Shown here in pieces: positions 19,209 to 28,808 of a stretch of 64,000 bases of DNA. Both the position numbers and the translations under genes were made by a program. The notes under the pieces are model-generated. The model was given only the letters and a program-made list of their open reading frames with translations, was not told the DNA's origin and searched no databases. Positions within the stretch are counted from its first letter, which is position 1; every line of letters begins with the position of its first letter. The DNA comes from JADJGC01 sp964617645 (GTDB taxonomy: Bacteria; Zixibacteria; MSB-5A5; CAIYYT01): contig CAZTYE010000001.1 in assembly GCA_964617645.1 (NCBI GenBank), positions 186,001 to 250,000 on the forward strand, written 5' to 3'.

Positions 19209-22200
19209 TTGTGGGCGCCATTCATACCGTCATGTTTTGTACACGGAGAAGGCTGGAAGGAGTTATTGAATCGAGCGGATTCGCTGTTCAAGGCGCGAAA
19301 TCTGGATTCTGCGATTGTGATAGGCAAATTAGCCCTGAACCTGACTGAAGCAGAATTCGGTGAGGAAGACACGATTGTAGCACAGGTGCAAGGACTCCTT
19401 GGGCAGTACAATTTTCGTATTGAGAATTACGCGGAAGCCGAATCTCTGTTTAGTCGATCACTCAAAATTCGCATAAACACGCTGGGCACAGAGCATCCGC
19501 TGACGGCAAATAGCATGACTAGCCTGGCGATTCTCCTTATCCGTCTGGGGCGTTACGATGAAGCGGAGCCCTACTGTCTTAGCGCGCTGGGGATTCTTGA
19601 GAGAACGCTGGGGCCAGAGCACCGGAATACGATTATTAGTTTGAACCACCTGGCCAGACTCTATGAAGAACAAGGAAAGTACGCCGATGCCGAACCACTT
19701 TTATTGCGTGGACTCGCAACGCGCGAAAAGATGTTGGGGCCGGAGCACGATGACGTAACCACAAGTCTAGATCATCTTGCGAGTCTCTACTACTTACAAG
19801 GCAGATACACGGAAGCCGAGCCTCTGTATCAGAGGGCGTTGTCAAACGACAAGAAAAATCTCAATCCTGAAGATCCATCATTGGGAACGTCATTGGCGAA
19901 CCTCGGAAATCTGTACTATTCTGCAGGCAATTTCGCCATGGCGGAACCACTTTTACGTCAGGCAGTTGAGATCTGGGAAAACAGTTTGGGTCCCAATCAT
20001 TCGAGTGTGGCCATCGCACTTAACAACCTTGCGAATCTTTATGCAGATCAACTCCGAACTGTCGAGGCGGAGGCTCTGTACGAACGGGCGTTGGCCATTC
20101 GCATAAAATCTTTCGGATCGGAACACCCAGATGTCGCTAGGACCTTGGGGAACTTGGCTTCTCTTTATAAAGACGAGGGCAGGTACTCCGAGGCTATTCT
20201 CGCATTCCAGAAAACGCTGGTCACTATGGAGAGTCAACTGGGAAGCGAGCACATTGATGTTGGCATTCTATTTCATAACATGGCAAGTGCCTTTGTAGGA
20301 CTGGGTGAGGATGCCAAGGCTGATTCGATTAATCGCCGAGCCCTGGTTATCTTGGAGAACAAACTCGGCACAAAGCATCCTCTCGTGGGAATTGCACTTC
20401 ATTCCCTCGCAGAGGCAAAGAGGAGGCAAGGACGCTATGTCGAGGCTGAATCAACCAGCATTCTTGCTTTGGATATCCTGGATAAGACGATAGGTCGGGA
20501 GCATCCGCATGTTGCAGCGAGTCTGGGTCTTTGGTCTCAACTCCGTCGACTACAAGGCGATACAGGCGGTGGGTTCAAATTATCGATGCGAGCAGTTAAT
20601 ATCAGGAGAAGGACCCTTGCGGAAGATGCCCTACTGCTCTCTGAGCGAGACGCCTTAGCATATTCTCGATTGTTTCGCAATTCCACAAGCGAATATGTTA
20701 GTTGCTTCGCAGATCTAAACATACGTGACAAAGAGACAATATCTAGTACACAGGCCATTATCCTTTCGGCAAAGGGGCAAGTGTCGGATGTCATGTTCGA
20801 CAGACAGAGGCAACTGGTGCAAGAGACCGACTCCATTACCAAGAGTCTAGCGGAATCGTATCGGCTCCGAAGATTTCAACTGTCCAAATTGGTTCTCAGC
20901 GGACCCGGGGAGGACTTGACAAGATACCGCCACCAAGTTGACTCTTTGCGACAGCTAACCAGGGAGTTGGAGTCCCAATTGTTGCATCGCAGCTCGAGCT
21001 TCAAACTCAGACAAGACCGACAACAGGCATCCTATGCAATCATCGACTCTTTCATTCCTAAGGGTTCCACACTGATCGAATGCCTTAAATGGAGTTATCA
21101 TCAGTTAGACCCGGATAGTGCGATTTCACGCTATCTCACACTGGTGGCAAAGGCTGACGGCAAAGCTGAAATTGTCAATCTTGGTGACGCATCGGAAATC
21201 GACTCTCTGATCACCAAGTACCGCAATGCTTTGCAACAAGCATCCTCCACTCGCGGCATGCCATCAACCGCTGACCTGCAAGAATACAAGAGGATTAGCC
21301 GGCTCTTGGCGGAAAAGATCTGGCAGCCGATCGCCAAGCATCTGAAAGAAGGCGAGACTCTGTTTATCTCCCCCGACGGAGCTCTCAACTTGGTTTCCTT
21401 CGCTGGTTTGATCGATGAAGACGGCAAGTATCTGATCGAGAAGTACCCGATTCACTATTTGTCTGCCGGTCGTGATCTGATTCGTTTGAAGGATAAAGCG
21501 AAATCGGGGAACGGGCTCTTCGCTCTGGGTGATCCCGATTTCGATGCCTCACCAGAGGTTCGGGCCGGCGCATTCTTTGGGACGGTCTATGCTTCAGCGG
21601 CCGCAGATCCTTACGCCACTCGCAATGTGCGTCCCGGCTGCAAATCGCTGAGCGAAATGACTGTCAAACCGATTCCGGCCACCTTTCATGAAGTAGAGAC
21701 TGCTGCTCAGAGCTGGCAGAAGTTGTCGGATGAACAGGCTTTGTTGTACAATGGTCCTAATGCGACAGAAGATAATTTCAAGAAACATGCTCCCGGTAGC
21801 CGAGTCATTCACTTGGCGACACACGGCTACTTTATCGAACCGCAATGCAATAGCTTCAATAGGCCAAGGCGATTTGGAGATGAAGACGGAATTGTCGGAG
21901 AGAATCCTCTTTTGCTCTCCGGATTGTTTTTCGCTGGAGCTAATCTTCATGGTGAGGGCGCGGACAGCATCGGAATCGACGACGGCATTCTCACGGCCGA
22001 AGAGGTAAGTGCCATGAATCTGGAAGGTACCGATCTGGTGGTGCTGTCTGCCTGCGAATCGGGATTGGGAGAGGTTCAGGCGGGCGAAGGGGTTTATGGA
22101 CTTCGTCGGGCATTTCAGATGGCGGGAGCCAGAACAGTGGTCAGTGCTCTTTGGCCGGTCTCGGATGAATGGACGGCGCAGATGATGTCCGAACTCTACA

Positions 22201-22334
22201 ATCATTCCAGCCGACCCGTTCCGGCACGAATGCGGGAGATGCAGTTGACGCAGATCAAGAAACTGCGAGACCTGGGTCTTCCCGACCACCCGTTTTCCTG
22301 GGGCGCGTTTATCGCTACCGGCGACTGGAGATAG
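19209..22334 (+). CDS. Exported TPR-CHAT caspase-like protease (CHAT 2)
   Basis: At least 1041 residues. TPR repeats of the kinesin-light-chain/NB-ARC-associated type fill residues ~1-420 (ALNNLANLYADQ, AEALYERALAIRIKSFG). A helical linker (~430-640) leads to the CHAT domain, with His872 in HLATHGYF and Cys949 in VLSACESGLGE, counted from the TTG at 19209. The start is unclear: that TTG cuts a hydrophobic signal sequence in half. In-frame codons back to 19161 (CTG, preceded by GGGG 8 bases away) complete it as NSLTKFPAKLLLCALLWA, and a stop at 19146 limits further extension, so a CTG start is worth testing. It lies in an operon with the sigma and anti-sigma genes; the stop is one base from the next start. 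Confidence 0.85.
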   Translation: MWAPFIPSCFVHGEGWKELLNRADSLFKARNLDSAIVIGKLALNLTEAEFGEEDTIVAQVQGLLGQYNFRIENYAEAESLFSRSLKIRINTLGTEHPLTANSMTSLAILLIRLGRYDEAEPYCLSALGILERTLGPEHRNTIISLNHLARLYEEQGKYADAEPLLLRGLATREKMLGPEHDDVTTSLDHLASLYYLQGRYTEAEPLYQRALSNDKKNLNPEDPSLGTSLANLGNLYYSAGNFAMAEPLLRQAVEIWENSLGPNHSSVAIALNNLANLYADQLRTVEAEALYERALAIRIKSFGSEHPDVARTLGNLASLYKDEGRYSEAILAFQKTLVTMESQLGSEHIDVGILFHNMASAFVGLGEDAKADSINRRALVILENKLGTKHPLVGIALHSLAEAKRRQGRYVEAESTSILALDILDKTIGREHPHVAASLGLWSQLRRLQGDTGGGFKLSMRAVNIRRRTLAEDALLLSERDALAYSRLFRNSTSEYVSCFADLNIRDKETISSTQAIILSAKGQVSDVMFDRQRQLVQETDSITKSLAESYRLRRFQLSKLVLSGPGEDLTRYRHQVDSLRQLTRELESQLLHRSSSFKLRQDRQQASYAIIDSFIPKGSTLIECLKWSYHQLDPDSAISRYLTLVAKADGKAEIVNLGDASEIDSLITKYRNALQQASSTRGMPSTADLQEYKRISRLLAEKIWQPIAKHLKEGETLFISPDGALNLVSFAGLIDEDGKYLIEKYPIHYLSAGRDLIRLKDKAKSGNGLFALGDPDFDASPEVRAGAFFGTVYASAAADPYATRNVRPGCKSLSEMTVKPIPATFHEVETAAQSWQKLSDEQALLYNGPNATEDNFKKHAPGSRVIHLATHGYFIEPQCNSFNRPRRFGDEDGIVGENPLLLSGLFFAGANLHGEGADSIGIDDGILTAEEVSAMNLEGTDLVVLSACESGLGEVQAGEGVYGLRRAFQMAGARTVVSALWPVSDEWTAQMMSELYNHSSRPVPARMREMQLTQIKKLRDLGLPDHPFSWGAFIATGDWR

Positions 22335-22335
22335 C

Positions 22336-25300
22336 TTGTTAGTATTCATACGCCTATTCTCTTTCATCTCTATTGTTGGCTTTGGCTTCTGCGTGAAAGC
22401 CGAACCATCTGTATTGACGGAAGCACTCGCAGCAGCCGATTCTTTAGTCAAGGAAGGCGAGGTCGATTCAGCACTGAACATTGCTCGTTCTGCGCTCGCC
22501 GAAGCTAAGCTACGTTACGAGGAACATGATACCACACTGGCGAGGGCAATGGCATTCATGGGGGCGCTCTGGCAAAACGTCGGTGGTCTTGATCCTGATT
22601 CTTCTGCAATCTTGCTCAGAGCTGCACTGGACACAACAGAAAAAGCGGTCGGTCGGAGCTGCGCATTGTATGCAGATATCGCAATCAAATTAGCGGAGTT
22701 GTTGGGACATTTGGGCAACTTTGAGGAGTCTGAGAAGCTGTTTCGACAAGCGATCGGCACACGGATTGAACTGCTCGGCGTCGATCACGTGGATGTTGCC
22801 AAAGCCAAGATCGACTTCGCGTACATGCACAGCTCTCGAGGAGATTATGTAGAAGCTGAGTCATTTTACTTGGATGCAATTGGCTCGCTTGACCGAAGCA
22901 GTAAGCCTGATAGGCAGCTTGTCCTTTTCGGTCGTTACCTACTTGCGCAATTGTATATGCAGACCAGTAGGAATAGCGCAGCCCTGGAGTTATTGGAAAG
23001 TGGTCTGCCGCAGGCAAGAGTTGCCGGCGACAAGTATCTTGAAAGTCTCTACCTCAATGACTTGTCCGGGGTTAGCTTGAACTCGGGGCAGTATCAAGCT
23101 GCTCAGGAGTATGCAGAGGAATCGCTCAATCTGAGCCGAGACCTTTGGGGTGAGGTTCATCCTGATGTGGCAGTAAGCTTGATCAACCTCGCGAATTTGC
23201 TGAATCAGTTAGGTCAATACTCTCGCGCCGAAAAATATGCGAGACAGGGGCTGGATATATGGGATAAAGTACTGGGCAGTGATCAGGGTGAAGAGTGGAT
23301 TGAGAGCATGAACATCCTCGCGAGAATTCTTGAGCATCAATCCCGGCTTTCGGAAGCAGAGAACATATTTAACCAAACTCTGAGAGCCGTCGAAGCAAGA
23401 TTGGGGGCGGCGCACCCGCTCGCCACCGAGTCGCTGGATGGACTTGCCGAGGTATATAGTGATCAGCGTGATTTCGCGAAGGCATCAGCAATTCTCAGAC
23501 GCCTCATTCAACTTGATTCCCTCATCTACGGTCCACAGCATGTATTTGTGGCAAAAGACATTAATCACCTTTCTTCAATATCGTTCGAACAAGGTGACTA
23601 CGATCGGGCTGATTCGCTGGAGTCGATAGCCCTTGGTATGATCACCGCCGATTCCTACTCAAAACGCCATCTGTTCGCGCAAGTTATGATGAATTTGGCT
23701 GTCATCCGCACAGCTAACGGAAGGCTTACTGAGGCAGATTCGCTCTTTCAGCAGTCGCTTGCAGAACTGACGGAAATCATGGGGGCTGAGCATCCAAGAG
23801 TAGCGCATGGCTTGTCGGCATATAGTAGTCTCAAGCTAAAGCTTGGTGATTTAGACGAGGCTCGACGGCTTAGCGTCGCGGCGTTTGAAGCAGCTTACAA
23901 GCATCTTCAGAACAATATCGATATTCTTCGAGAGAAAGATGCTCTCGCATTCGCCGAAAGGCTTAGAGGTTACGCTGATCTGTGTTTGTCTATAATCCTC
24001 ACCAGCGAAGGGCTTTCTCGATCGTGGAACGCCGCCGCAATAACGTTGTCGGTAAAAGGAGTGGTTTCTGAATGTGTGGCAGCTCGCATCGATGCACAAC
24101 GAGGTCCACAAGTGGTATCAACGAACCAGACGATGCGCCGACTCCAGGCACTCCGATCAGAACTTTCGGAGAGACTGACCGCTGGCCCAGGGCGCGACGA
24201 GACGTCTTACCGTGCAGGTATTGATTCGCTTGCGAAACTGGCTGACTCTCTGGATAGTTGGCTGGCGCTGCACAACGCAAACTATCTACCGCGACGAGGG
24301 AAGACATCGATCGAACCTACCCTGATTGCCGGCCGTCTCCCTAAGGGAAAGGTTTTGGTCGAATACTTGCTCTGGCAATCCTGCGAGTCCACCTGGAGCC
24401 GGTCTTTACCTCGATATCTGGCCTTAGTTCTGCATCCCGGCAACTCTCTTGCCGTCTATGACTTGGGAGATGCCAATGCGATCGATACCTTGGTTTCGCA
24501 GTACCGCGATCATATGGCCAGCGTTTCAGCGCGAGGCCATTTGCCAAGCAGGTCGCAACTTGAGAGATATCGAAGCATTGGCCGCGAACTTTACCAGTTG
24601 TTGCTGAAGCCTCTGCGAGCGGAGATTGGCAGAAGCGACCAACTTCTAATCTCGCCCGATGGCGGCCTGAACCTGATTCCCTTTGGAACGCTCGTCGATG
24701 ACTCAAATCGATTTGTAATTGAATCACTTGATTTGACTTATGTGTCATCGGGAAGAGATTTGCTTGGTGATCACACGGGCGGAACCCTTAGCGAGGGACT
24801 ACTTGCAGTCGGTGATCCAGATTTCAACGTCGCTGTCGCTGATCGAAGTGACCAAAGTTATCTTCCTATTGCACGAGCCGCTCGTCCGTCCAACTTAATG
24901 TACAACCAACGGTCAGCGTGCTCAGAACTTGACAAGCTAGCGGTCGACAGGCTTCCTGCGACTCGTTCCGAAGTATTGGGCGTTGTGAATTCTTGGAACG
25001 CGCTTCAGCAAAATGCTCTGGTCTTCTTGGATTCCCTAGCAACTGAAGGAAATTTCAAGCTACACTGTAGCGGTATGAAGGCAATCCACTTGGCGACCCA
25101 CGGTTTCTCCTTGAACGCCGAGTGTCGAGATGACAAATTATACCTGGGGTGGGACGGGGCGAGTGATATCTTTGGAGAGAATCCGCTCCTGCTCTCGGGC
25201 TTAGTGCTTGCCGGTGCGAATCGTCATACGAAGAACGTGGACAGTCTTGATTTTGAAGATGGGATCCTGACTTCGATGGAAATTGCTGGGCTCGACCTTC

Positions 25301-25611
25301 GGGGCACCGAATTGGTCGTACTCTCGGCTTGCGAGAGCGGTCTCGGTAAAGTCGAAAATGGAGAAGGCGTCTATGGCCTCCGTCGTGCCTTCCTGCTCGC
25401 CGGCGCTCGCACCGTGATCAGCGCACTCTGGAAGATCGACGATCAAGCAACGGCTGAGATGATGAGTCAGCTCTTTGCCGGTCAGGGCCAATCGGTGTCC
25501 GAAAGGATTCGGACGGCTCAATTGGCCCAGATTCAAAAGCTACGCGCGCAGGGGTTGCCCGACCACCCGTTTTCCTGGGGTGCGTTTATCGCTACCGGCG
25601 ACTGGCGGTAA
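22336..25611 (+). CDS. Exported TPR-CHAT caspase-like protease (CHAT 3)
   Basis: 1091 residues from a TTG start one base after the previous stop, using GGAGAT in the end of the upstream gene as ribosome site. A signal peptide is clear (LVFIRLFSFISIVGFGFCVKA). TPR repeats span ~25-520 (SLINLANLLNQLGQYSRAEKYA), and the CHAT domain has His922 in HLATHGFS and Cys999 in VLSACESGLGK. Arrangement and length match CHAT 2, so the pair is a tandem duplication. The final 48 bp of both genes differ at a single base, far closer than the rest, which suggests gene conversion. Substrate unknown. Confidence 0.87.
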   Translation: MLVFIRLFSFISIVGFGFCVKAEPSVLTEALAAADSLVKEGEVDSALNIARSALAEAKLRYEEHDTTLARAMAFMGALWQNVGGLDPDSSAILLRAALDTTEKAVGRSCALYADIAIKLAELLGHLGNFEESEKLFRQAIGTRIELLGVDHVDVAKAKIDFAYMHSSRGDYVEAESFYLDAIGSLDRSSKPDRQLVLFGRYLLAQLYMQTSRNSAALELLESGLPQARVAGDKYLESLYLNDLSGVSLNSGQYQAAQEYAEESLNLSRDLWGEVHPDVAVSLINLANLLNQLGQYSRAEKYARQGLDIWDKVLGSDQGEEWIESMNILARILEHQSRLSEAENIFNQTLRAVEARLGAAHPLATESLDGLAEVYSDQRDFAKASAILRRLIQLDSLIYGPQHVFVAKDINHLSSISFEQGDYDRADSLESIALGMITADSYSKRHLFAQVMMNLAVIRTANGRLTEADSLFQQSLAELTEIMGAEHPRVAHGLSAYSSLKLKLGDLDEARRLSVAAFEAAYKHLQNNIDILREKDALAFAERLRGYADLCLSIILTSEGLSRSWNAAAITLSVKGVVSECVAARIDAQRGPQVVSTNQTMRRLQALRSELSERLTAGPGRDETSYRAGIDSLAKLADSLDSWLALHNANYLPRRGKTSIEPTLIAGRLPKGKVLVEYLLWQSCESTWSRSLPRYLALVLHPGNSLAVYDLGDANAIDTLVSQYRDHMASVSARGHLPSRSQLERYRSIGRELYQLLLKPLRAEIGRSDQLLISPDGGLNLIPFGTLVDDSNRFVIESLDLTYVSSGRDLLGDHTGGTLSEGLLAVGDPDFNVAVADRSDQSYLPIARAARPSNLMYNQRSACSELDKLAVDRLPATRSEVLGVVNSWNALQQNALVFLDSLATEGNFKLHCSGMKAIHLATHGFSLNAECRDDKLYLGWDGASDIFGENPLLLSGLVLAGANRHTKNVDSLDFEDGILTSMEIAGLDLRGTELVVLSACESGLGKVENGEGVYGLRRAFLLAGARTVISALWKIDDQATAEMMSQLFAGQGQSVSERIRTAQLAQIQKLRAQGLPDHPFSWGAFIATGDWR

Positions 25612-25626
25612 CAATGCACAGCGCGA

Positions 25627-26091
25627 TTAGCGCCGGGTTAGTGCACTAAAGGAGTAGGGATTCGACGTCGGGTTCGGGTTTTGTCGACTCTGGTGTCGAT
25701 CGCGAAATTCGTTAAGGAAGTTCTCCTTCCAGGTGTAATCGACCGATAGTTCAGGTCTTTGTTTCTTCAAAAGGCTAAGCCCCTGCTCCCAGGCACGATT
25801 TTGGCGCAGTGAGTGCTGATAGTCCGCCGCCAATATGTTGTTCTCTCCATTGCTAACAATGGGCCGCAGACTAAACTGTCTGATCGTCGGGGTTGAACGT
25901 TGCGGCGGATTCGGCTGCCGGCTAAGGCTCTTTAATACCGAAGCGGCGTGCGCGTCGCGCAGAGAATCGGTTCGCTCTTCGACAATTCGAAGCCGCAGTT
26001 GGGCGTGGCCGGAATTGACAATAATAAGCGAAAGCAAAGCCGCTGTGGCCAGAATTTTTGCCAAAGCGGTTAGTGTTGATGCGGTTTTCAT
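25627..26091 (-). CDS. Small secreted protein of unknown function
   Basis: 154 residues with ATG at 26091 behind TAGGAGGAA. A signal peptide is visible (ILATAALLSLIIVNSGHA, cut likely after HA). The mature part is basic and rich in Arg, Gln, Asn and Pro (SRQPNPPQRSTPT), with no cysteine or recognisable domain, and may be largely disordered. It faces the tandem CHAT operon, ending 15 bp beyond it. A CHAT substrate is an appealing but untested idea, since some CHAT proteases cut a neighbouring gene product. Confidence 0.6.
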   Translation of the reverse strand: MKTASTLTALAKILATAALLSLIIVNSGHAQLRLRIVEERTDSLRDAHAASVLKSLSRQPNPPQRSTPTIRQFSLRPIVSNGENNILAADYQHSLRQNRAWEQGLSLLKKQRPELSVDYTWKENFLNEFRDRHQSRQNPNPTSNPYSFSALTRR

Positions 26092-26309
26092 CTCTTATTC
26101 CTCCTAATGTGATTCACACTCCTCAACGAAACTCGGCCCTTCCTTTCAGATTCTCCCCGTGTCGAAAATGAGATAACTCGCCGGTTTTCAGCCAGCGCCT
26201 GGCGGGTCCACCCTGCTGCAAAAAAACCTCCGAAATGTCCCCCCAAAATTCTGAAATCACGTCCCCCGTGCCGTTGAGTAGGTCAAACGCACTCTGAAAG
26301 GACAGTGAC

Positions 26310-26471
26310 ATGAAATGGTTCAACACTCAAACCGAAGCCGATCGCAGCCATGAGCGGATCATGGCGATCCTCGACGAGATCGACCCGGCCGAATTGTTCG
26401 GCCCGTTCACGCCGCCGGAGCCGGCTCTGGCGGGCAAATCGTCACCGCAAGTCGAAACGCGGGAGTCTTAA
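26310..26471 (+). CDS. Short leader gene of the acyltransferase operon
   Basis: A 53-residue open frame from ATG 26310 with AAAGGA seven bases upstream, ending 2 bp before the double acyltransferase gene. The sequence begins MKWFNTQTEADRSHERIM, then an acidic helix (AILDEIDPAELF) and a Pro-rich tail. No family is recognised and there are no cysteines. The good ribosome site and the tight spacing support a real gene, perhaps a partner or precursor peptide of the acyltransferases or just a translational leader. Confidence 0.55.
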   Translation: MKWFNTQTEADRSHERIMAILDEIDPAELFGPFTPPEPALAGKSSPQVETRES

Positions 26472-26473
26472 CC

Positions 26474-28096
26474 ATGAACGCCCAGACAGCACTCGCCGAG
26501 CGCTCACCAGCGCCGGCCCCGTTAAGGATCGTGAAGACGGTCGACCACGATGAAGCAAAGGAACTGGGCACGGCCACCTACTATGAATTCCGCGAGGTGA
26601 CCGATGCCAATGAACTGGAACAGACTTTCCGTCTGCGCTATCGGGTCTACCGCGCGTGCGAACTCAGCCACTTCCTACCGCAGAACGAACACAAACTGGA
26701 TATCGACGCCTACGACCTGCGCTCGCATCACTATGGCCTGTTTTTCAATCACGACGGTGAAAGTCAAGTGGTCGGCTGTGTTCGCGTTGTCACCGATCAT
26801 GAGACCGCCGCGGCTCCCGCGGTCCGGTTGATTGCCGGAGCGCACCGGCACTTTGCACAAGTGGCAAGCCAGTCGCCGCGCGAGGTATTTCCGCTGCTGG
26901 AGTACGCGCCGTGCCGAACTGAAGTCTTGTCGCTCTATCATAGCTGTCGCGAACGGGGCAAAGAAATAGTTGAAGCGGGCCGCCTCGCACTCGATCCGGC
27001 TCACCAGTGTCAACATCTGGGTGCATTGTTAGTACAGGCGGCGGCGGCGGCGGTGGGGTTCCTTATCGGCCAATACGGATATGCGCTCGTGACTGCCAAT
27101 CAACATGCAAGTCGCTTTTACCGTGTTGGTGGTTTTGGAAAGATTCCGGGGGCGATCCCGTTTCACGTCGGAAGAGTGCGCCAGCCGTTCGTCTGCTTAA
27201 TTGGGACGGTCGGCAGCATCCCTGCCAGTTCGCGACCGACCGTCGAGCGCTACGCAGCCGAGCTGCGCGCCACCGGCCGGATTCGGATCGGGGCTGAAAC
27301 AAAGCCCAAGCCAGCGGCCGTAGCTCCGGCGCCGCAAGCGGCTATCACGCACTTTGAATTCCGCGAGGTGACCGATGCCGCCGGTCTGCGCGATCTCTTC
27401 CGGCTACGCTACCGCTGTTTCAGAGACAGCAAGCTCAGCGGCCTGATCCCGGAGAACTCGTGTGAGCTTGATATCGATGCCTACGATCTGCGCGCGCGGC
27501 ATTTCGGGCTCTTTGAATATCGCGGCAGCGATTGCCGGCTGGTGGGCAATCACCGTTACGTGTACGACTGCGAACAAAGCGCGGCGGCAGCGATCCGGCA
27601 GCTTGTGGCCGAGTGCCCCGAACTGCAGGCGCGCGTTCTGACTTCGCCGCAACACCCGTTTCCGGTGCTTGAGTACTGGCCCGACAAGGAGCCGATTTAC
27701 GACTACTACCGGGCAGCAAAGGCACGCGGCGAGGTGATAATCGAAGGCAGCCGATTGGCGCTTGATCCGTCGATCGATTCGCTGGCAGTCGTGAATTTCG
27801 TCTTTCAGGCAACAGTGGCAAGCTATCAGGCACTGGGAGGAACACGAGCGATTACGGCCTTTAACTCAGATCGTAAGCGATTCTACTCCCGTTTCGGATT
27901 CACTGTCCAGACCGCCTTGCCAGATCGATTTATCGAATCCGCTAACATGGAGGGCGCCGTGTTGTATTGGGACAACTCCCACGCGGCTTCGCCGATTCGA
28001 TCACGCATCGACTCTCTCAAGTCTGAATACCAATTGAACCATGTACTACGCCTCGAAGTGCACACGCAAGGCAACAGGAGCAACGACAATGAATAA
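26474..28096 (+). CDS. Fused double N-acyltransferase of the FeeM/LuxI/exosortase-associated superfamily
   Basis: 540 residues made of two homologous GNAT-fold domains, ~35-265 and ~290-520, each opening with FREVTDA and carrying the LRYR...DIDAYDLR..H.GLF pattern and later EAGRLALDP (domain 1) or EGSRLALDP (domain 2). These features match N-acyl amino acid synthases (FeeM), PEP-CTERM/exosortase-associated acyltransferases and, more remotely, acyl-homoserine-lactone synthases. They transfer acyl groups from acyl-carrier protein to an amine. A Pro/Ala linker (~270-288) joins the halves. The stop overlaps the next start by 8 bp, so the gene is coupled to the methyltransferase. Codon use is GC-richer than in the flanking CHAT genes, hinting at separate origin. 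Confidence 0.75.
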   Translation: MNAQTALAERSPAPAPLRIVKTVDHDEAKELGTATYYEFREVTDANELEQTFRLRYRVYRACELSHFLPQNEHKLDIDAYDLRSHHYGLFFNHDGESQVVGCVRVVTDHETAAAPAVRLIAGAHRHFAQVASQSPREVFPLLEYAPCRTEVLSLYHSCRERGKEIVEAGRLALDPAHQCQHLGALLVQAAAAAVGFLIGQYGYALVTANQHASRFYRVGGFGKIPGAIPFHVGRVRQPFVCLIGTVGSIPASSRPTVERYAAELRATGRIRIGAETKPKPAAVAPAPQAAITHFEFREVTDAAGLRDLFRLRYRCFRDSKLSGLIPENSCELDIDAYDLRARHFGLFEYRGSDCRLVGNHRYVYDCEQSAAAAIRQLVAECPELQARVLTSPQHPFPVLEYWPDKEPIYDYYRAAKARGEVIIEGSRLALDPSIDSLAVVNFVFQATVASYQALGGTRAITAFNSDRKRFYSRFGFTVQTALPDRFIESANMEGAVLYWDNSHAASPIRSRIDSLKSEYQLNHVLRLEVHTQGNRSNDNE

Positions 28097-28799
28097 GATC
28101 ACTCATACCATAGTATTCATCGCAGCCGCACTGTTTCTGCCGCTGCTCGGTCAGCCGATACTTTTGCTCGATCCCCGGACTATCATCCTCGCCATCGCAG
28201 GGATTCTGCTACTGGTTTCGCAGCCGACCCTTGACCTGCGTGAGGCTGCTGCGCACCGCGCAGCCGACCGTTCGTCGTTCCTGTTGATTCTGATTGCCGG
28301 GCTGCTCTCGCAAATCTCCGCGGTCGTCGAGTGGGCTTACCTGCGTGAGTTCAGCCCCTTCGCATTCAACCGTCCCGAGATCATCGCCGGCCTGGTGCTC
28401 TGGAGCGGCGGGCTCGCGTTCCGCATCTGGTCGATTCGCACACTCGGCAAGTTCTTCACCGTGACCGTTCAGCGCGTTGACGGGCACCGTGTGATCAAAC
28501 ACGGGCCGTACGCGATCGTCCGTCATCCCAGCTATCTCGGCGCCATCGTGGCTATGCTCGGCTCAAGTGTGCTGCTGGCGGCGTGGTTCAGTCTGTTCAT
28601 CGGCGCGACCTTGTTAGCGATTGCCTACTATACGCGCATTCTGGCGGAAGAGCGGCTGTTGGTCAATGAATTCGGCGACGAATATCGCAACTACATCGCG
28701 TCGACGCCGGCGCTTCTGCCGCTGAGTCGGCGGCTGTCGCAGTCGGCTCGGGGTCTTCTGGCGCGCTTGTCTCAACCGGGCAACGTGATTGTCGATTGA
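28089..28799 (+). CDS. Isoprenylcysteine carboxyl methyltransferase (ICMT)-family membrane protein
   Basis: 236 residues from ATG 28089, which follows ACAGGAG and overlaps the previous stop. Five or so membrane helices are visible. The C-terminal half has the ICMT/PEMT signature: FTVTVQRVDGHRVIKHGPYA, then VRHPSYLGAI, then EERLLVNEFGDEYRNY. These SAM-dependent enzymes methylate carboxylates or lipids at the membrane. Between acyltransferase genes, methyl-esterification of an N-acyl amino acid product is a reasonable guess. The last 18 residues (SARGLLARLSQPGNVIVD) are unusual for the family and recur at 30441-30620. Confidence 0.8.
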   Translation: MNKITHTIVFIAAALFLPLLGQPILLLDPRTIILAIAGILLLVSQPTLDLREAAAHRAADRSSFLLILIAGLLSQISAVVEWAYLREFSPFAFNRPEIIAGLVLWSGGLAFRIWSIRTLGKFFTVTVQRVDGHRVIKHGPYAIVRHPSYLGAIVAMLGSSVLLAAWFSLFIGATLLAIAYYTRILAEERLLVNEFGDEYRNYIASTPALLPLSRRLSQSARGLLARLSQPGNVIVD

Positions 28800-28808
28800 G
28801 GTGGCGGC
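28743..28808 (+). repeat. 66-bp direct repeat, copy 1 (ICMT 3' end)
   Basis: By eye 61 of 66 bases match 30564-30629. The unit covers the last ICMT codons, the TGA stop and the GAGGTGGCGGC ribosome site of the next gene. The duplication shows that the 3' end of an ICMT-like gene was copied or that a second ICMT gene lost its body. Confidence 0.85.
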
